DNA of 64,000 bases from Vicugna pacos (lineage: Eukaryota > Chordata > Mammalia > Artiodactyla > Camelidae), in NCBI RefSeq assembly GCF_048564905.1, contig NC_133005.1:5335001-5399000 (forward strand), written 5' to 3'. Below, piece after piece: positions 1 through 11,909 of the stretch (position 1 is its first letter; each line of letters starts with the position of its first letter). The notes under the pieces were generated by a model. That model made no database searches and had not been told where the DNA came from. It saw nothing but the letters and a program-made list of their open reading frames with translations. The position numbers and the translations under genes were made by a program.

Positions 1-184
1 TTTTGTGGCACCTCCTCTTTGAAGATATTTATGTGATGATTTTCTTAAGGGAAAGCAATATGGATTGCTTTTAAAGGAAATTCACAATTTCCAACCAGAT
101 CAGGACTTGAAGTGCCAAGTTCAAGACAGGGGCTAGGAGGCAGTGGCTTGGTACTAAATACAAACCCTATTCCCCAAAAAACGC

Positions 185-290
185 ATGCATTTCTGTAAAA
201 TGAGACAATAACCAACTCCCAAGAGCATAGCAAGGATTAAAGGAGATAGTATTTGTAAAGCATTTAATTCCGTGTCCAGCACTTTGCAAG
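185..290 (+). mobile_element. MIR SINE fragment
   Basis: The stretch follows the 3' half of the MIR consensus: a 'ctgtaaaatgag' block, then 'aaggattaaaggagatagta', then 'gtaaagcattta...gtccagcac'. This is the usual order in plus orientation. The tRNA-like head is not recognisable. An old, pan-mammalian SINE relic without coding capacity. Confidence 0.6.
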
Positions 291-299
291 TGACCCACC

Positions 300-1890
300 T
301 TCACTTCCATTCAGTAGTTCAGGAGTCCCTTGGAGGAAATGCAAGATCCGCTTGCCTTGTTTTTAATTCTGTTCAAGAGGGAAAGCACATAGACAGATTA
401 TAGAGCCCCATGGCATGTAAGGTTGCTGGGGAACTGGAAAGTCCTAAACCTTTTTTCATACCCAAATAAAATTACCAGGCACAACTCCAGATACCTCCCT
501 CAAGGTCTCCAAATGAGAAGTTTCCAAACCCTCACTGAACATTTATGTTCAGTTCTGCTTTTAAGACTTCCCTTGGGCAATTCTCGGTTCTGAATCTTGT
601 AGGAACCTCTCCAGTTCTCACAGATGGTAATGGTACCTACAGTTGCAGCATCAGAATGTTTATCTGGCGAAACACAGGCATGATTATGATTCTGTGGTAT
701 CCCTGCTCGGGAAGGCTGGGTGGAGGTGTCTACCCCACCTAGGGAGGGGTTGTGAACCAACACCGTGTCACCTGACAGCAGTGCTTTAAGATTGCTCTGC
801 TTCTGTACACATTGACCAAGCGATAATTCATTCCTTTAAAACCGACTATACTTTTTCATTTGATTTTGTTAGATTATTTCGAAAGAGTTATTTTTGCACA
901 GCAAACCCATGTTTCCATTTTGAGCCACTGAAGTTCATTCCAGGAAGGGTTCCATGGCCTCTTTAGTTCAGAAAAGGAGAGAAGAGGGTGTGGGTTTGGT
1001 ACCCGGATGCCCACCCCTCACTGCGGGGGGAGACTTTGTAGCCATCTTTGGAGTAGACCTGATGCTGCGGCCACATTCCTCCCGCACCCTTCTTCCTTGG
1101 CACTGTTCTTTCCTCCTCTCTGCCTCTTGTGTCAAGCAGCCATTTGAATAAATACCCATCCCTAAAAGCATCTTGACATGTTGTTTCCAATTAGTTTCCT
1201 CTGTGGATCTGGCTCCATCGCCGGCACCTGCAGAGGTGGCCAGTAACATCTACAAGGTTGTTTTTGCATAATTGCCTGGCAGAAGGACAAAGCCTGTGTG
1301 TGCATGTTAAAGTGGTTTGGAACTGATTTGAGAAACAAATACCCCAGGAAGTGATTAATAATTTAAACCTCGACCCAAGCTCAAAACAAATGTGCGATGA
1401 TGGAGAAAGATGAGCGCTTTTCTGCAGTGCTGTGCTGGGAGAGGGGGAGGACGTGACTGTCCAATGAATGGGGGTGTGGCTCACGGACAGAAGCCCTCAG
1501 TGTGTTGGTCTTGCCTGTCATTCAAGGTCAGCTTCCCTCCATGACACATCTGTAGAGGGGAACTGAAGAATGCTAAAGAAAATACCTTGGATTCAGACCA
1601 ACTCATTCAAAAATAAAGCCAAAGTGAAGAGATTGCTCTGGTTACTTGTTTCCAATAGATTTTAATCCAGTCACTTTGGCATTTGGTATCTGCACCCTTC
1701 TGTTTTCTTCATCTCTTTGTGCCATGATCCCTTTGGCTGTCTGAGGGAGTCAGTGAGCCCCTTCTTGGGATTAAGTTTTAAGTCATAAAATAAACAGGGT
1801 TTCAAAGGAAAATAAATATAAAAATATTATAAAAACGAATTGTGATAGAGTAATATATGTGGCTCTATATTTTTCCTTCAGTTCCCAAAT
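300..1890. other. Unassigned non-coding stretch
   Basis: I recognise no gene, RNA or repeat here. Open frames are under 100 codons on either strand, overlap each other and show no domain. About 1786-1850 is strongly AT-rich. Nothing resembles an exon flanked by splice sites in a convincing frame. Confidence 0.5.
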
Positions 1891-1897
1891 GTAATTC

Positions 1898-2300
1898 CTT
1901 CTGAACTTTTATTTTGAAATAACTTTAGACTTCCAGAAATGTTGCAAAAAAGAGTATAGTGCATTGCAATACACGTTTCACCCAGATTCCCCTTATGTTC
2001 ACAACTTAGATAACCAAGGTACGTTCATCAAAACTAAGAAATTAACATTAGCACAATTCTCTGAACGGAACTGTACATTTTAGTCGGATTTCATTGGTTT
2101 GTCCATCAATGTCCTTTTTTGCTCCAGGATCCAGTCCAGGGTCCCACATTACATGTAGCTGTTGTATCTTTTGTGACCTTGACACTTTTGAAGAATACTT
2201 GTTAGTTATTTTTAGAATGTCCCTTAGTTTGGGTTTATCTGATTTTTCTTATGATTAGATTGTAATTATGCATTCCTTACAAGGAGGTGTTTTCTTATGA
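1898..2300 (-). mobile_element. Old L1M 3'UTR fragment
   Basis: On the plus strand it starts T-rich ('ttttattttgaaataa') and runs through 'acttccagaaatgttgcaaa', 'accaaggtacgttcatcaaa' and 'aggatccagtccagggtccc', the block order of an old L1MC/L1ME-type 3'UTR read in reverse. The T-rich start corresponds to the poly-A end, so the element lies on the minus strand. It is heavily diverged. Confidence 0.6.
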
Positions 2301-2309
2301 ATACTAACT

Positions 2310-3240
2310 ACCCTAATGTATAATTATACCAATTTTGAAGTGGTGGTGGGCATAAATGATATTTTGTGAGTTGCAACAACTAAAATGTAGTATGAAAATG
2401 TGTGACTTCCATTAGCAGCAAAATCACATAATACTGCTGTGGATTGCCTCTAAGCTTTCAATTAGAGGGAAATGCGAAAAATCAGTCAGGAAAATAGAAG
2501 CTTCTTTCAATCCAAGTTCAAAGACCTCCCTGGCTTCTATTTATGGATCTGGGGACTCCTGGTAAAGAACTTCCCTCCAGAGCGATTGATAATCACAGTC
2601 GATAGAGATGAATAAACCCTACGCTGAAAGTTACTGCCACAACTGATCTCCTCATTTTGTCCAGAGGCTTTTGAAAAATCACCACAGCTGGACAGACAGT
2701 CTTTCTCCGAATGTCTCCAAATTGCTCAGGTGGAAACCCACAACAGAGCAAGGTGACTGCAGGGTGACTCAGTGGCTCCAGTGTACAAATCCTTTGGTCC
2801 TTGGGGGGAGTCTGGAGGACAGTCAGCTCTTTGGAAAAATAAAAGGAGATTCATGTGGCAATGGAACCAGTGACTGACCTGATTTTTGACCACTTTCACG
2901 GAATGTCCTCATTTGCGTGTGTGTATGTGTGTGTTTTTTTTTCTTCATGCTACAATTCTCATTTATAAATATAGCTTCTGTGTATTTCCATCTCCATGAC
3001 TTTGCTATCTATTGGGACAGGCAGCTATCAAAGCAATGGTTTCCTAACCCTGGTTTTGAGAAAACCAATGTCCAGGGTCAGACAGATCCAGGTATGAAGT
3101 CCTCCAGGTGCTGAGGTCTGGAAGGATGCAGTTGGGGGAATGAGTCGAAGCAGAACCAGCAAGTTAGTGAAGATGCCCTGAGCGACCCCACCATCCTGAG
3201 CAAGAGTGTCACGTGCATCATTTCCCTCGATCCCCCACCT
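2310..3240. other. Unassigned non-coding stretch
   Basis: No recognisable gene or interspersed repeat. A short TG-rich run followed by a T run lies near 2915-2942. Open frames are under 100 codons and look random. Confidence 0.45.
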
Positions 3241-3249
3241 ACTGATGAT

Positions 3250-3365
3250 GTAGCACCTTGTTTTATAGACTGGGAGACCACAACACACAGAACAGAGCAC
3301 TGCATACAGGTTCACAGAAGACACCTTAGCCCAAATTCAGTTTCAAGGCTGACTCCGGAGCTCTC
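3250..3365 (-). mobile_element. Possible MIR fragment
   Basis: The pattern 'ttgttttatagactgggaga' followed by a block like 'ggttcacagaagacacctta' and then 'ggctgactccggagctct' fits the reverse complement of MIR, with the central core and the 'gactccagagcc' head. Identity is low, so this is tentative. Confidence 0.35.
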
Positions 3366-3369
3366 ACTT

Positions 3370-3900
3370 GTAACTGTGATGGGTGGGCTTTTTCTGGCCC
3401 TACCTGTGGGCCTTACTTGTCGCACATCTACCTGGTGGGTTGTCCTCATTAGGCGAAGTTTTATTTCTCAAAGGCCCTGCTTTTATACAATATGGTCATG
3501 GGCTTAGTCAGAGCGCGGGACCCTGGCGTGCTGGCAGTTCTAACAAGCAAATCTTCAAGGTGTCTGGCCTAGGCAGGCAGGCCAGACAGGTGCTCAAGGC
3601 CTAAAGAAGGATAAGCATGTGGGAGTCATGAGAGCAGCCTGGATTATGAGGAGGGACACGCAAAGGACTAAATTCCAGTGTGCAGTTCCATTCCTCATCA
3701 CCCCCTTTTGTGTCTCCTGCTGTGTGTGGATCTCAATAACTCACACTGGCTCTGAGGTGTGTATCTGGAGCCCTTAGATGTCTCAGCGAGCTGAGGGGCA
3801 CCTTGCTTACCACTGAGACTGGGGCAGAGGTACCCAAGCAGGGGAAGGGGAGCCCTTCTTCACTCACCATAGGAAAGGGCGGAGATTTTCAAAATGAGAA
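3370..3900. other. Unassigned non-coding stretch
   Basis: No gene or repeat recognised. Moderately GC-rich compared with the neighbouring L1-derived sequence; no CpG clustering. Confidence 0.45.
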
Positions 3901-3904
3901 CTCC

Positions 3905-4133
3905 CTACCAAACGAACTTGGTGACTATAATTGGTAATACTGCACTGCATAATTGACATTTTTCAAGAGACTAGAACTTCCATGTTCTTATACACACACA
4001 GCATAGATGTGAGGTGATAGAGATGATAGCTGACTAGAATCTTTTCACAATGTATAAATATATCAGATCATCATGGCGTACACTTCAAATATCTTGCGGT
4101 TTTGTCAATTAAATCTCAGTGAAACTGGAAAAA
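3905..4133 (+). mobile_element. L1 3'UTR fragment
   Basis: Carries the L1MA/L1MB-like 3'UTR order: a (CA)-containing piece, 'tgaggtgatagagatgatag', 'cttttcacaatgtataaata', then 'tgtcaattaaatctcagtga' before an A-rich tail at about 4120-4135. The A-rich end on the right gives plus orientation. Confidence 0.65.
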
Positions 4134-4193
4134 AAGAGAATAAGTGGGGCTGGTTTAGACCATGTGTGTGAACCCATGTGTAAGAGAGGAGGC

Positions 4194-4760
4194 AGGTTAG
4201 TTTTCTGTAGCTGTATAGCAAATGACAGCATTTAGCATCTTAAAACAAGACCCATTTATTATCTAAGTTTCTGCAAGTCAGGAGTTTGGGCACAGCTTCT
4301 GCTTAGGTTTCAAAGGTTGCAACTGAGGTGGCAGCCAGGGCTGCAGTTTCATCTGATCCTTGATCTCTTCCAAGATCGCTCAAGTTGCTGGCCAAGGTCA
4401 ATCCCTTGCAGCTATAGAATTCCTGGCAGTTTTCATCCTCTTTGAAGCCAGCAAGTGCAGGCTTCTCCGACTTCATGTGTCTGTAACCTCTAACCTTGCT
4501 TTTAAGAGAGAACCTGAGTAGGTCACATCCACCACAGATAATCTCCCTTCCACTAACCCAAAGTCACACAAAGTGACCTTAATTACATCTTCAGAGTCTC
4601 TTCACCTTTGCCACATAATGCAACCTATATACAGGAGGGATATTCCACCATATTTGCATGTCCCATCCACAATCAAGATTGGGGGCAGGGGGGGTTACAC
4701 AGGACATTTAGACTAGAGGCCAGGAATCTTGGAGACCATCTTAAAATTCTGCCTACTACA
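4194..4760 (-). mobile_element. MaLR/ERVL-type solo LTR (fossil)
   Basis: Reversed, it starts 'tgtagtaggcagaatttta' and ends 'ctacagaaaactaacctgcc', with 'gatgtaattaaggtcac', 'gggagattatctgtgg' and 'gataataaatgggtcttg' between. That is the plan of a MLT1-like MaLR LTR about 570 bp long. Divergence suggests an age near or before the eutherian radiation. It is a decayed relic with no internal retroviral sequence beside it. The exact subfamily is not resolved. Confidence 0.6.
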
Positions 4761-4764
4761 GAAG

Positions 4765-6550
4765 AGCAGAAAATTAAGCAAACAACAACAACAAAAAAGC
4801 AAAATTAAAAACTCACTAATAAAGGTAATTGCTGAGTTTCAAGGGCTATTTTTAAACAGACAACATCTAGAGCATAAAATTGTCACCTGATGTTGTGATA
4901 CCTACTACAGGGTATAGCATAAAACATGAAGTTAGCCACCCACCCCAACAGGGGCTCAAGCACACGCAGATGGAGACAATAGTGAGTGTTTTTTCCCCAG
5001 ACTGACATCATCATGGAGAAGGGGAGGTTGGAGGTACAGTTTTGCTTGCTGTTTTGGTAATGCGTAGGGTGATCTCTACTTGTAAATTCCACAGAGGACT
5101 GGGAGGACCTTGAGAGTAATTGTCAAGGCAATGGACTGGTGCTTCTGGTGAGATTAAAAGATCTACAACTCCTATGTTACAGAAGAGACAAGCCCTGTCT
5201 GGGTGCTAAGCACCTCTCTCGTCACTGTTGGCCATCAAACTCCCAAATTCTTATCTCATAGCTGGCTGCAAGAGCTTACAGATGTGACCCTAATAAGTTT
5301 TATTCAAGCTACTCTCTCTATAAGTACCCCCACATTTTCCTATTTATTGTATTTTCTTAATCTCTAGGAAACAAATGGCCTTGGTTTATGAAATAATTAG
5401 TAACAAACTTTCAAAACAAGCTGTTTTCACTTGCTTTGCAATATTATAGGAAAATTATGGGTCTCATTATCTGGTCTTCATCAACAAATCACCTTCAACT
5501 GGGGTGAAAATGGAAGGAGACTTAAACTGCATTCCAAGACACTACATTTCTTTAATTGGACGGATGTATAAAAATACATAAAGAGGAGAGACATTTTGCA
5601 ATTGTCAGTGAAAGAGACCACATGGAGGGTCTTATAAAGATTATAGTTAGGAGCTTTATCGTCTAGGTCTCCATAGAAGGAGGGTTCCAGAGTGAATCTG
5701 GGATGTTGTCACTCAGTTGTAAAAATGCTTTCTTTATTTGGATTACAGTAAACAGCCCCAAGCCAGAGCATACTATTATTAAATTACTTCTCCAGCATGA
5801 AGGTCACCCATGCCTAATCATTCTCTAATTGGCGTCTCAGTGCAAAGTTCTACTGCGTTTAGAGTTCCTGGTTCTGAGGGCTTTGCTGGAGCCAGGGAGA
5901 TGTTTTCACAGAAAACAAAATCAGCATGTTACATAGAGTGTTTTGAGTTTACAATCATAATAACAATCATAGGCTGACTAAAGGCCATTTATGATGGAAG
6001 AGAAAGGGTTTGGAAAAGGCCATTGTGGTCCGATCACTGCCTATTTTTTCTCACACATTCAATGGATACTTAGAATTATTCGGTTCTCTGCCATCAAACG
6101 GTGGTGAATGGGTCTATGTGGTAGAGCCTGGGTATTATGAGTGAGTCAGGAAGGTCTGCTTCTTGTCAAGACACCAGGCCTCAAAGGCTCAAAGGATCTC
6201 TATCCTGATGTTGACACCTGTGTGCATTGCATGTTCCCCTAGGGGTCCTCATTTGGGGGACAGTCTGCTTCCAAAGGGTAGAGGCCCCTCCACCCAGCAG
6301 TCCTGTGTGATGCTTCCAGCTCACATTTCTACCTCATCAAGGATGTTTGGTACCTCCAGGTCAGAGGTTGGTTTTCACAGCAGCAGTCATAATATACACA
6401 CAGAAAAGTTTGGTTTTCCCACTTATTCATGACTCTTTATCCTTAGCATCATCTATGGCTGCAATCCCAGGGAGATTAAGGTTCAATACCTAAGAAAATG
6501 TGCTAATATGATTCCTTTGTGACTCTATTTTCTGTACCATGTACCCTTTG
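4765..6550. other. Unassigned non-coding stretch
   Basis: Begins with an A-rich run (about 4780-4812) just after the LTR. The rest shows no gene or repeat that I recognise. AT-rich parts around 5340-5480 could be conserved non-coding sequence, but nothing in the window itself proves this. Confidence 0.4.
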
Positions 6551-6554
6551 AAAC

Positions 6555-6865
6555 AGGATAAATCACATTCTTTTTATTTTTTGCTCAAGTTTTGCTGAAT
6601 TATAACTGACTGAGATATAACACAGTGTTGTGTAACTTTGAGGTGTACAGCATAATGATTTGACTTACATCACAAAATGACTATCACAATAAACTCAGTG
6701 AACATCCATTATCTCATATAGACATAAAATTAAACAAATAGAAAAAATATCTTTCCTTGTGATAAGAGCCCTTAGGATTTACTCTCTTAACAGCTTTCAT
6801 GCGTAAATACATCAGTGTTAATAGTATTTATCACTTTGTTGCATTACACTCCCAGGGAAAACAAA
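6555..6865 (-). mobile_element. L1 3'UTR fragment
   Basis: Matches a reversed L1MA/L1MB 3'UTR: 'ctgagatataacacagtgtt', 'gaggtgtacagcataatgat', 'gatttgacttacatcacaaa', 'tgaacatccattatctcata' and a block ending in 'actctcttaacag'. Diverged, without poly-T; an old minus-strand copy. Confidence 0.6.
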
Positions 6866-6869
6866 ACCA

Positions 6870-8880
6870 GCACGTTACACCTCAGGACTTAATACACTCC
6901 CAGGACTTATTTTACTGAGAACCCAGGTCCATTCCTACTTGCGATCTCCTTTTCCTTCTGAGCAAACCCCTCTGAAGCTTTGTCCCTAGCCTTCCCCCAG
7001 GTGGAACTTTCTGGAACACACATGCCTTTGCCCCAGTCAGTTTACTTCAAATGTGTGTGACATTTCTCATTGTGTTACTGTTGCCCAAGAGGAGCCCCTA
7101 ATTGGGGCAAAACCTGTTGTACCTGCTCCGTTCCATCCTACCTAGACCCCTGTTTCACTTGGTTGAACCCAAATGATTTATTGGCTCACTCCTTTCTTTT
7201 CTCAAAAATGTAAATTTAAAAAATGTAAATTTTGTGCCATCTCTTCCTCCTTATCTGTTTCTCCTAATGTGGTGCTTTCTAAACACGTATCGTTTTCTAG
7301 TACCATCACACATAGACCATTTCCACACATTCCCAAACCCAATTCAACCTACCACTTGTATTTTATATGTGTGTTCTAACCAAATACAATGTCCTTCTCT
7401 AATACAATAGATTTTTACTTCCAATCATTACTATCAAACTCTATGGAAAATAAAAATGTTAGCTGTTTTCTCTCTTTAGGGTGGGTGGTTTTATCGGTAA
7501 TTTTTACTCATTTCTCCCCAAAACTTATAAATATTTTAAATAAAATAAAAAAAACATTTAGTTTAAAGTGGGAGAGTCCCTATTATTTCAAAAATAGGGA
7601 GCTCGTAAGTGATGCTTAAAAGAGCCAGTAAATGTGTGGTATAATATTTTAAAGCCTGAACCAGGTTTATCTCTTTCTTTATGAAGCTCTCCACTGCTAA
7701 CTATACATAAACTGATGTGTGCCAATGGGCCGGCCTCTGCTTATGGGTCATAAAACTACCCGGTCATATACAGTTCCTATGATTCAATACAGCTGACAGA
7801 TCTACAATGTGATAATGATTTATAGGAAATAATTCACAAATTTTATTTGGGCCAAAACTTCTGTAGCAATACCAAAGCTATGACCTTGTAAATACAAATG
7901 GCTTTATTGGAGAATAAAAATTCATACTCATTGCAAAGAATCTATGATATCTGAAGTAGACAAATTACTTTCTTGCATACAAAGCAATCTTATGTTTTGC
8001 TTTAGAAAATAATTGGCATATTAAAATTACAGCTCTGAGTCGCTTTGATCAGGCATGAGCCAAGTGCAAGAGGATGCATCTGGCTTTATTAAGGGAATGC
8101 ACACTGCTGGAACTCTAGACATCACAGAAGCAAAAGCCTTTACCCTCCTTTCGTATGACTAGCTTGCCTTTATATAAAAGAAAAATATTCACAAGGCATT
8201 GGAAGTATCTCCTAAGTTAAACACCACACTTGATGGTCAATGGATGGGGCCAATAAAATGGACCATCAGGTCCGAATGTGCTAGAGAATTTATCAGATCA
8301 AATGACAAAGTATATAAATTCATGAGCTAGCCATGGGATAATGAGCTAGTGAGTCACCAAGGAGGGTTGCTCAAGAGTGGTTTCCATCTGGCACCTTAAA
8401 GAAAGCCAGGAACATCAGCCCTGCACAGCAGAAGGGCGGGAGTGGGTTTGGCTCTGCTTTGTTTGCCATCTGCAGATTTAATCCCAGTTGTGTTGGAAGA
8501 TTTTCCCTCTTCTCAGCTTTCACATATCCCAAGAGTCATCTTTAATTAAGAATAACGACAAAAAAGTTAAACATTCTCAACTATGCAGACCCATCTAACC
8601 ATTGCTCTTTCCCTTACCTTCACAGTCAAGTTTCCAAGAGGAGGCTTCCTATTCAACTGTGGGATTAGTTTAGCGCTGCCATTTTTGTGCCACATTAAGG
8701 CAGCTGAGTCGAAATGTGAAATTACTGCTTCTCATTACCAAGTAATGGATATGATTGACGTAGTTCAATATTACTCCATTCCATTCTCTTATCCAATCTT
8801 AATTCCAAATCCAATTATAAGGACCTTTATCTTTTTCATTTCCGTATTGCTTAAATGATTTATGGGTTTAAGAAATTTTA
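6870..8880. other. Unassigned non-coding stretch
   Basis: No gene or repeat recognised across about 2 kb. About 7380-7600 and 7800-8060 are AT-rich. A 91-codon frame at 8583-8858 (plus) is hydrophobic but has no upstream promoter-like sequence, no domain and no sign of being an exon. Confidence 0.4.
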
Positions 8881-8884
8881 TGAT

Positions 8885-9200
8885 TAAAAAATAAAGATCT
8901 ACCCTGGAGCTGAGAATAAGAGCTCACCCTGTGAGCAAACTCCTCCAACATCCCCACCATCCAAGGTTAACAGGCCAAATAAGGTTGGCATAACTAGGGG
9001 GCCTCTAAAATGAACGTGATGTGCACTCTAAAAGTTCTGGGTGAAGTAAGTTCCACAAATAATGGACAGCCAGGAGTGACATCATTAACACGGCAACACA
9101 GGTGGTTCCCAACACAGTCCCCGTAACAAGAAGACCAACTAGCAACTATCCAACCATCCACAGACAAGACGCAACTGCGGAAGCTCCAGAACATGGAGGT
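8885..9200 (+). mobile_element. Old L1 5'UTR-like segment
   Basis: The stretch 'gcctctaaaatgaacgtgat', 'aaaagttctgggtgaagtaa', 'aatggacagccaggagtgac' and 'gtaacaagaagaccaactag' resembles the 5'UTR of old L1M elements. It runs without a clear border into the GC-rich block and L1 ORF2 tail that follow, which supports an L1 origin. Assignment from memory. Confidence 0.45.
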
Positions 9201-10040
9201 TAGGCTGCAGCACACCCTGGACTATAGACACTGGGAAGGAGGCATGAGAAAGGTGAGAAGGGCAGCTGCACGGCAACGCCCCTGTCCTAGGCTGGCGCAG
9301 TGCTGCCCTAAGATGCATCCCCGGGCCCGTGGCTCCTCCAGTGGGAGAGGAGAGTCACAGAGGAGCACCCGGTGCCCTCAGGACTGCAGGACACTTCCCA
9401 GAGGCTGACTCAGCTCTAGCTTCATGGGGGCTGCTGGGGGAGTCTACTGGACTAGACCCTTGAAGATCAAATAGAGATGGAGAAGGGGCAAGGGGCTTAC
9501 AGTGACTGGTACTCAGATCTTGGTGGACCCCACTCCTGCCTGAGTGGTGCCTGAGCAGAGATCCCAGAGGGTGGGTCTGCCCATCTACAGAGCTGAGCTG
9601 GTGGCCTCATTTAGCCAGGGAGCTCAGATGGCAGTCCTGCCTGATTGGGATCTCTGGCCATTGGGCTTGACCTCTGTGAAGTCCACTGTGCAGTCCCACC
9701 TGGGCAAGGGGGCAAATGCATGTTTCTGCCCAACAGCATAGCATAGCCTCCAGCCCCACCCTTCTGGGAAGCCTGGCCACAGATGCCCAGCTGCAGGGCA
9801 CATCCTATGGCCACCCCAGGCAGGGGAGCAAATTTGCAGTCCTGCCCAACTGTTGAACATATCGCCCCTGGCCCCACACAATCAGGAAGCCTGAACAGTG
9901 CCTCTGAGCAGCCTTGGGGTCCCACATATGGCACTTCCAGCTGCAGTGCCCGGCCGACAACCCCATCCAGTATGGAGCCTAGCACACAGCTGTTCCAGAC
10001 TGCTGACCAGAGCCTGCAGCCTCACTCAGGCAGGACCATG
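9200..10040 (+). repeat. GC-rich block with imperfect tandem units, probably L1 5' region
   Basis: Markedly richer in G+C than its surroundings. A motif of the form 'ggcaag/ggcagg...gcaaat...ctgcccaac...ccccac...ggaagcctg' occurs near 9700-9780 and again near 9822-9900, about 125 bp apart, with a weaker relative near 9614. Open frames on both strands (for instance 124 codons at 9611-9985, minus) are by-products of the GC-rich repetitive composition. The block passes directly into an L1 ORF2 tail, so it is probably part of an L1 5'UTR or promoter; an independent minisatellite is the alternative. Confidence 0.5.
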
Positions 10041-10190
10041 TCACCCAAAGCACAAGCAACAAAAGTGAAAATCAACAAGTGGGACTATATTAAACTAAAA
10101 AGCTTTTGCACAGAAAAAAAAATCAACAAAATGAAAAGGCAACCTATGGAATGGGAGAAGATGTCTGCAAACCATGCCTGATAAAAAATG

Positions 10191-10196
<6 letters not shown>

Positions 10197-10222
<26 letters not shown>
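10197..10222. repeat. (TA)n microsatellite
   Basis: An uninterrupted TA run of about 12 units inside the L1 ORF2 relic. Confidence 0.9.
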
Positions 10223-10758
10223 TAACCTATATACATATGGAACTCATACAACTCAACAGCAAAAAACCCCAAATAATATGATTTTAAAAATGGACAAGGG
10301 ATATGGATAGACTTTTTTCCCCTAAAGAAGATATACAAATGACTAACGAGTACATGAAAAGGTACTCAATATCACTAATCATCAAGAAATGCAGTCACAG
10401 GGAGCTGTCACCTTACACCCATTAGAATGGCTGCTGTCAAAAAGGTGACAAGTGCTGCCAGGACGTGGAGAAGAGGGAACCCTTGTGCACTGGCAGGAGT
10501 GTAAACTGATCCAGCCACTGTAGAAAACAGCATGGTGGTTGCTCAAAAAATTAAAAATAGAATTGCCACATTCTATACCATCTACTAATTCCCAGAAATG
10601 AAAAGAAACCCTACTTCTGAGTATATATCCAAAGAAATGAAATCACTGTCTCAGACATATCTGCACCCTCAGGTTCATAGCTGCATTATTTACACTAGCT
10701 AAAACACAGAAACAGCCTAAGTGTCTCCTGATGGATGACTGGGACAAACAGACTGTTA

Positions 10759-10764
10759 TACACA

Positions 10765-10806
<42 letters not shown>
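10759..10806. repeat. (CA)n microsatellite in L1
   Basis: A CA run of more than 20 units, beginning with one imperfect unit. It sits just upstream of the 'tattattcagccataaaa' block of L1 ORF2, the site where another L1 in this window carries a (TG)n array (42767-42802, opposite strand). Confidence 0.95.
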
Positions 10807-10809
<3 letters not shown>

Positions 10810-10914
10810 GAGTATTATTCAGCCATAAAAAGAAGGGAATCCTGCCATTTTCAACAATATGGATGAGGCTTGAGGGGGGAGTAACCAAGAAACACTTGTA
10901 AAGTTCATGGTCCA

Positions 10915-11905
10915 GAGACATAGATCACAGGACACCAATCACAGGACACAGAAAACTTCTTCTCCCCGACACTTCACCATGGCATTACTAAAGGCCCTTT
11001 TATAGCAATTCTTTTAACCCAATATATTATGTCTGTCTATCCAGAAAAGTTTTACAAAGCATACCAAAAGGCAAAATATGCAGTTTGAAGAGACAGAGCA
11101 AGCATTGGAACCAGACATGGCAGGGATGTTGGATTATCAGACCAGGAATTTGAAATAACTATTACCAATATTTTAAGAGCTCTAATGGATAAAGCAGACA
11201 GCGTGCAAGGACAGATGGGCAATGTAGGCAGAGAGATGGAAATCCTAAAAATGAACCAAAAGGAATGCTAGAGATTAAAAGAAAAACTAAAATAAATGAA
11301 GAATGACTGACTGGCTTATTAGTAGACTGGACATGGCTAAGGAAGAAAATCTCTGAGCTAAAGGATATAGCAACAGAATTCTTAAAAACCGAAAAGCAAA
11401 TGGAACAAAGACTGGGGAAAAAAAACCAGAAAAAAACCTCAGAAGAGTTCCCAAAGACAGTGAGGCAAATGCCAAAGGTATAACATATGCATAATGGAAG
11501 TTCCATAAGGAGAAGAAATAAAGAAGCAGAAGAAATATTTGAAACAATGGTAACTGAGAATTCCCCCACTTAACTTCTTTCCTCCCAATTAATGTCACAT
11601 CCAGGAAGCTCAGAGAACACCAAGCAGCACAAATGCGAAAAAACAAAAACAAAAAAATCTACATGTAGGCGTATTCTACTCAAACTACAGAAAATCAAAG
11701 ATAAAGGAAAATCTTGAAAGAAGCCAGAAGGGGAAAAACACCTTAGTTACAGAGCAACAAGTATAAGAATTATATCCAACTTCTCCTCAAAAACTATGCA
11801 AGCAAGAAGAGATCAGGTGAAATATTTAAAGTGATGAGAGAAAAGAGTTTTAAAGGCAAAAGGAGAAGAAAGCTTTGGAAGAAGAATGTGGACAAAGTGA
11901 CCTCC
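10915..11905 (+). mobile_element. HAL1 / L1 ORF1-like relic
   Basis: Contains 'atggcagggatgttggatta', 'agctctaatggataaagcag', 'gacagatgggcaatgtaggc', 'agagagatggaaatcctaaa', 'gtagactggacatggctaag' and 'aggaagctcagagaacacca', the coding order of HAL1/old L1 ORF1, whose product is an RNA-binding protein with a coiled coil. The central coiled-coil and RNA-binding regions are recognisable in broken frames and the C-terminal end is lost. The 5' part (11000-11110) also matches HAL1-type sequence. Open frames on the opposite strand here (135 and 121 codons) are shadows. Confidence 0.75.
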
Positions 11906-11909
11906 ACAC

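Larger units (their letters stand above)
10042..10880 (+). mobile_element. L1 ORF2 C-terminal relic
   Basis: DNA corresponding to the end of L1 ORF2: 'ggactatattaaactaaaaa', 'aatgggagaagatgtctgca', 'aagaagatatacaaatgact', 'agccactgtagaaaacagca', 'catagctgcattatttacac' and 'gtattattcagccataaaaa'. The frame is heavily broken. Contains a (TA)n array at about 10197-10222 and a (CA)n array at 10759-10806. Directly preceded by the GC-rich block, so most of ORF1 and ORF2 has been lost between the two. Confidence 0.8.

Noticed and set aside
9611-9985. 124-codon minus-strand open frame
   Set aside because: Lies wholly in the GC-rich tandem block; cysteine/glycine-rich low-complexity translation with no domain, explained by composition.
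11162-11652. Overlapping hydrophobic minus-strand frames (135 and 121 codons)
   Set aside because: They are the antisense of a purine-rich HAL1/L1 ORF1 relic on the plus strand.
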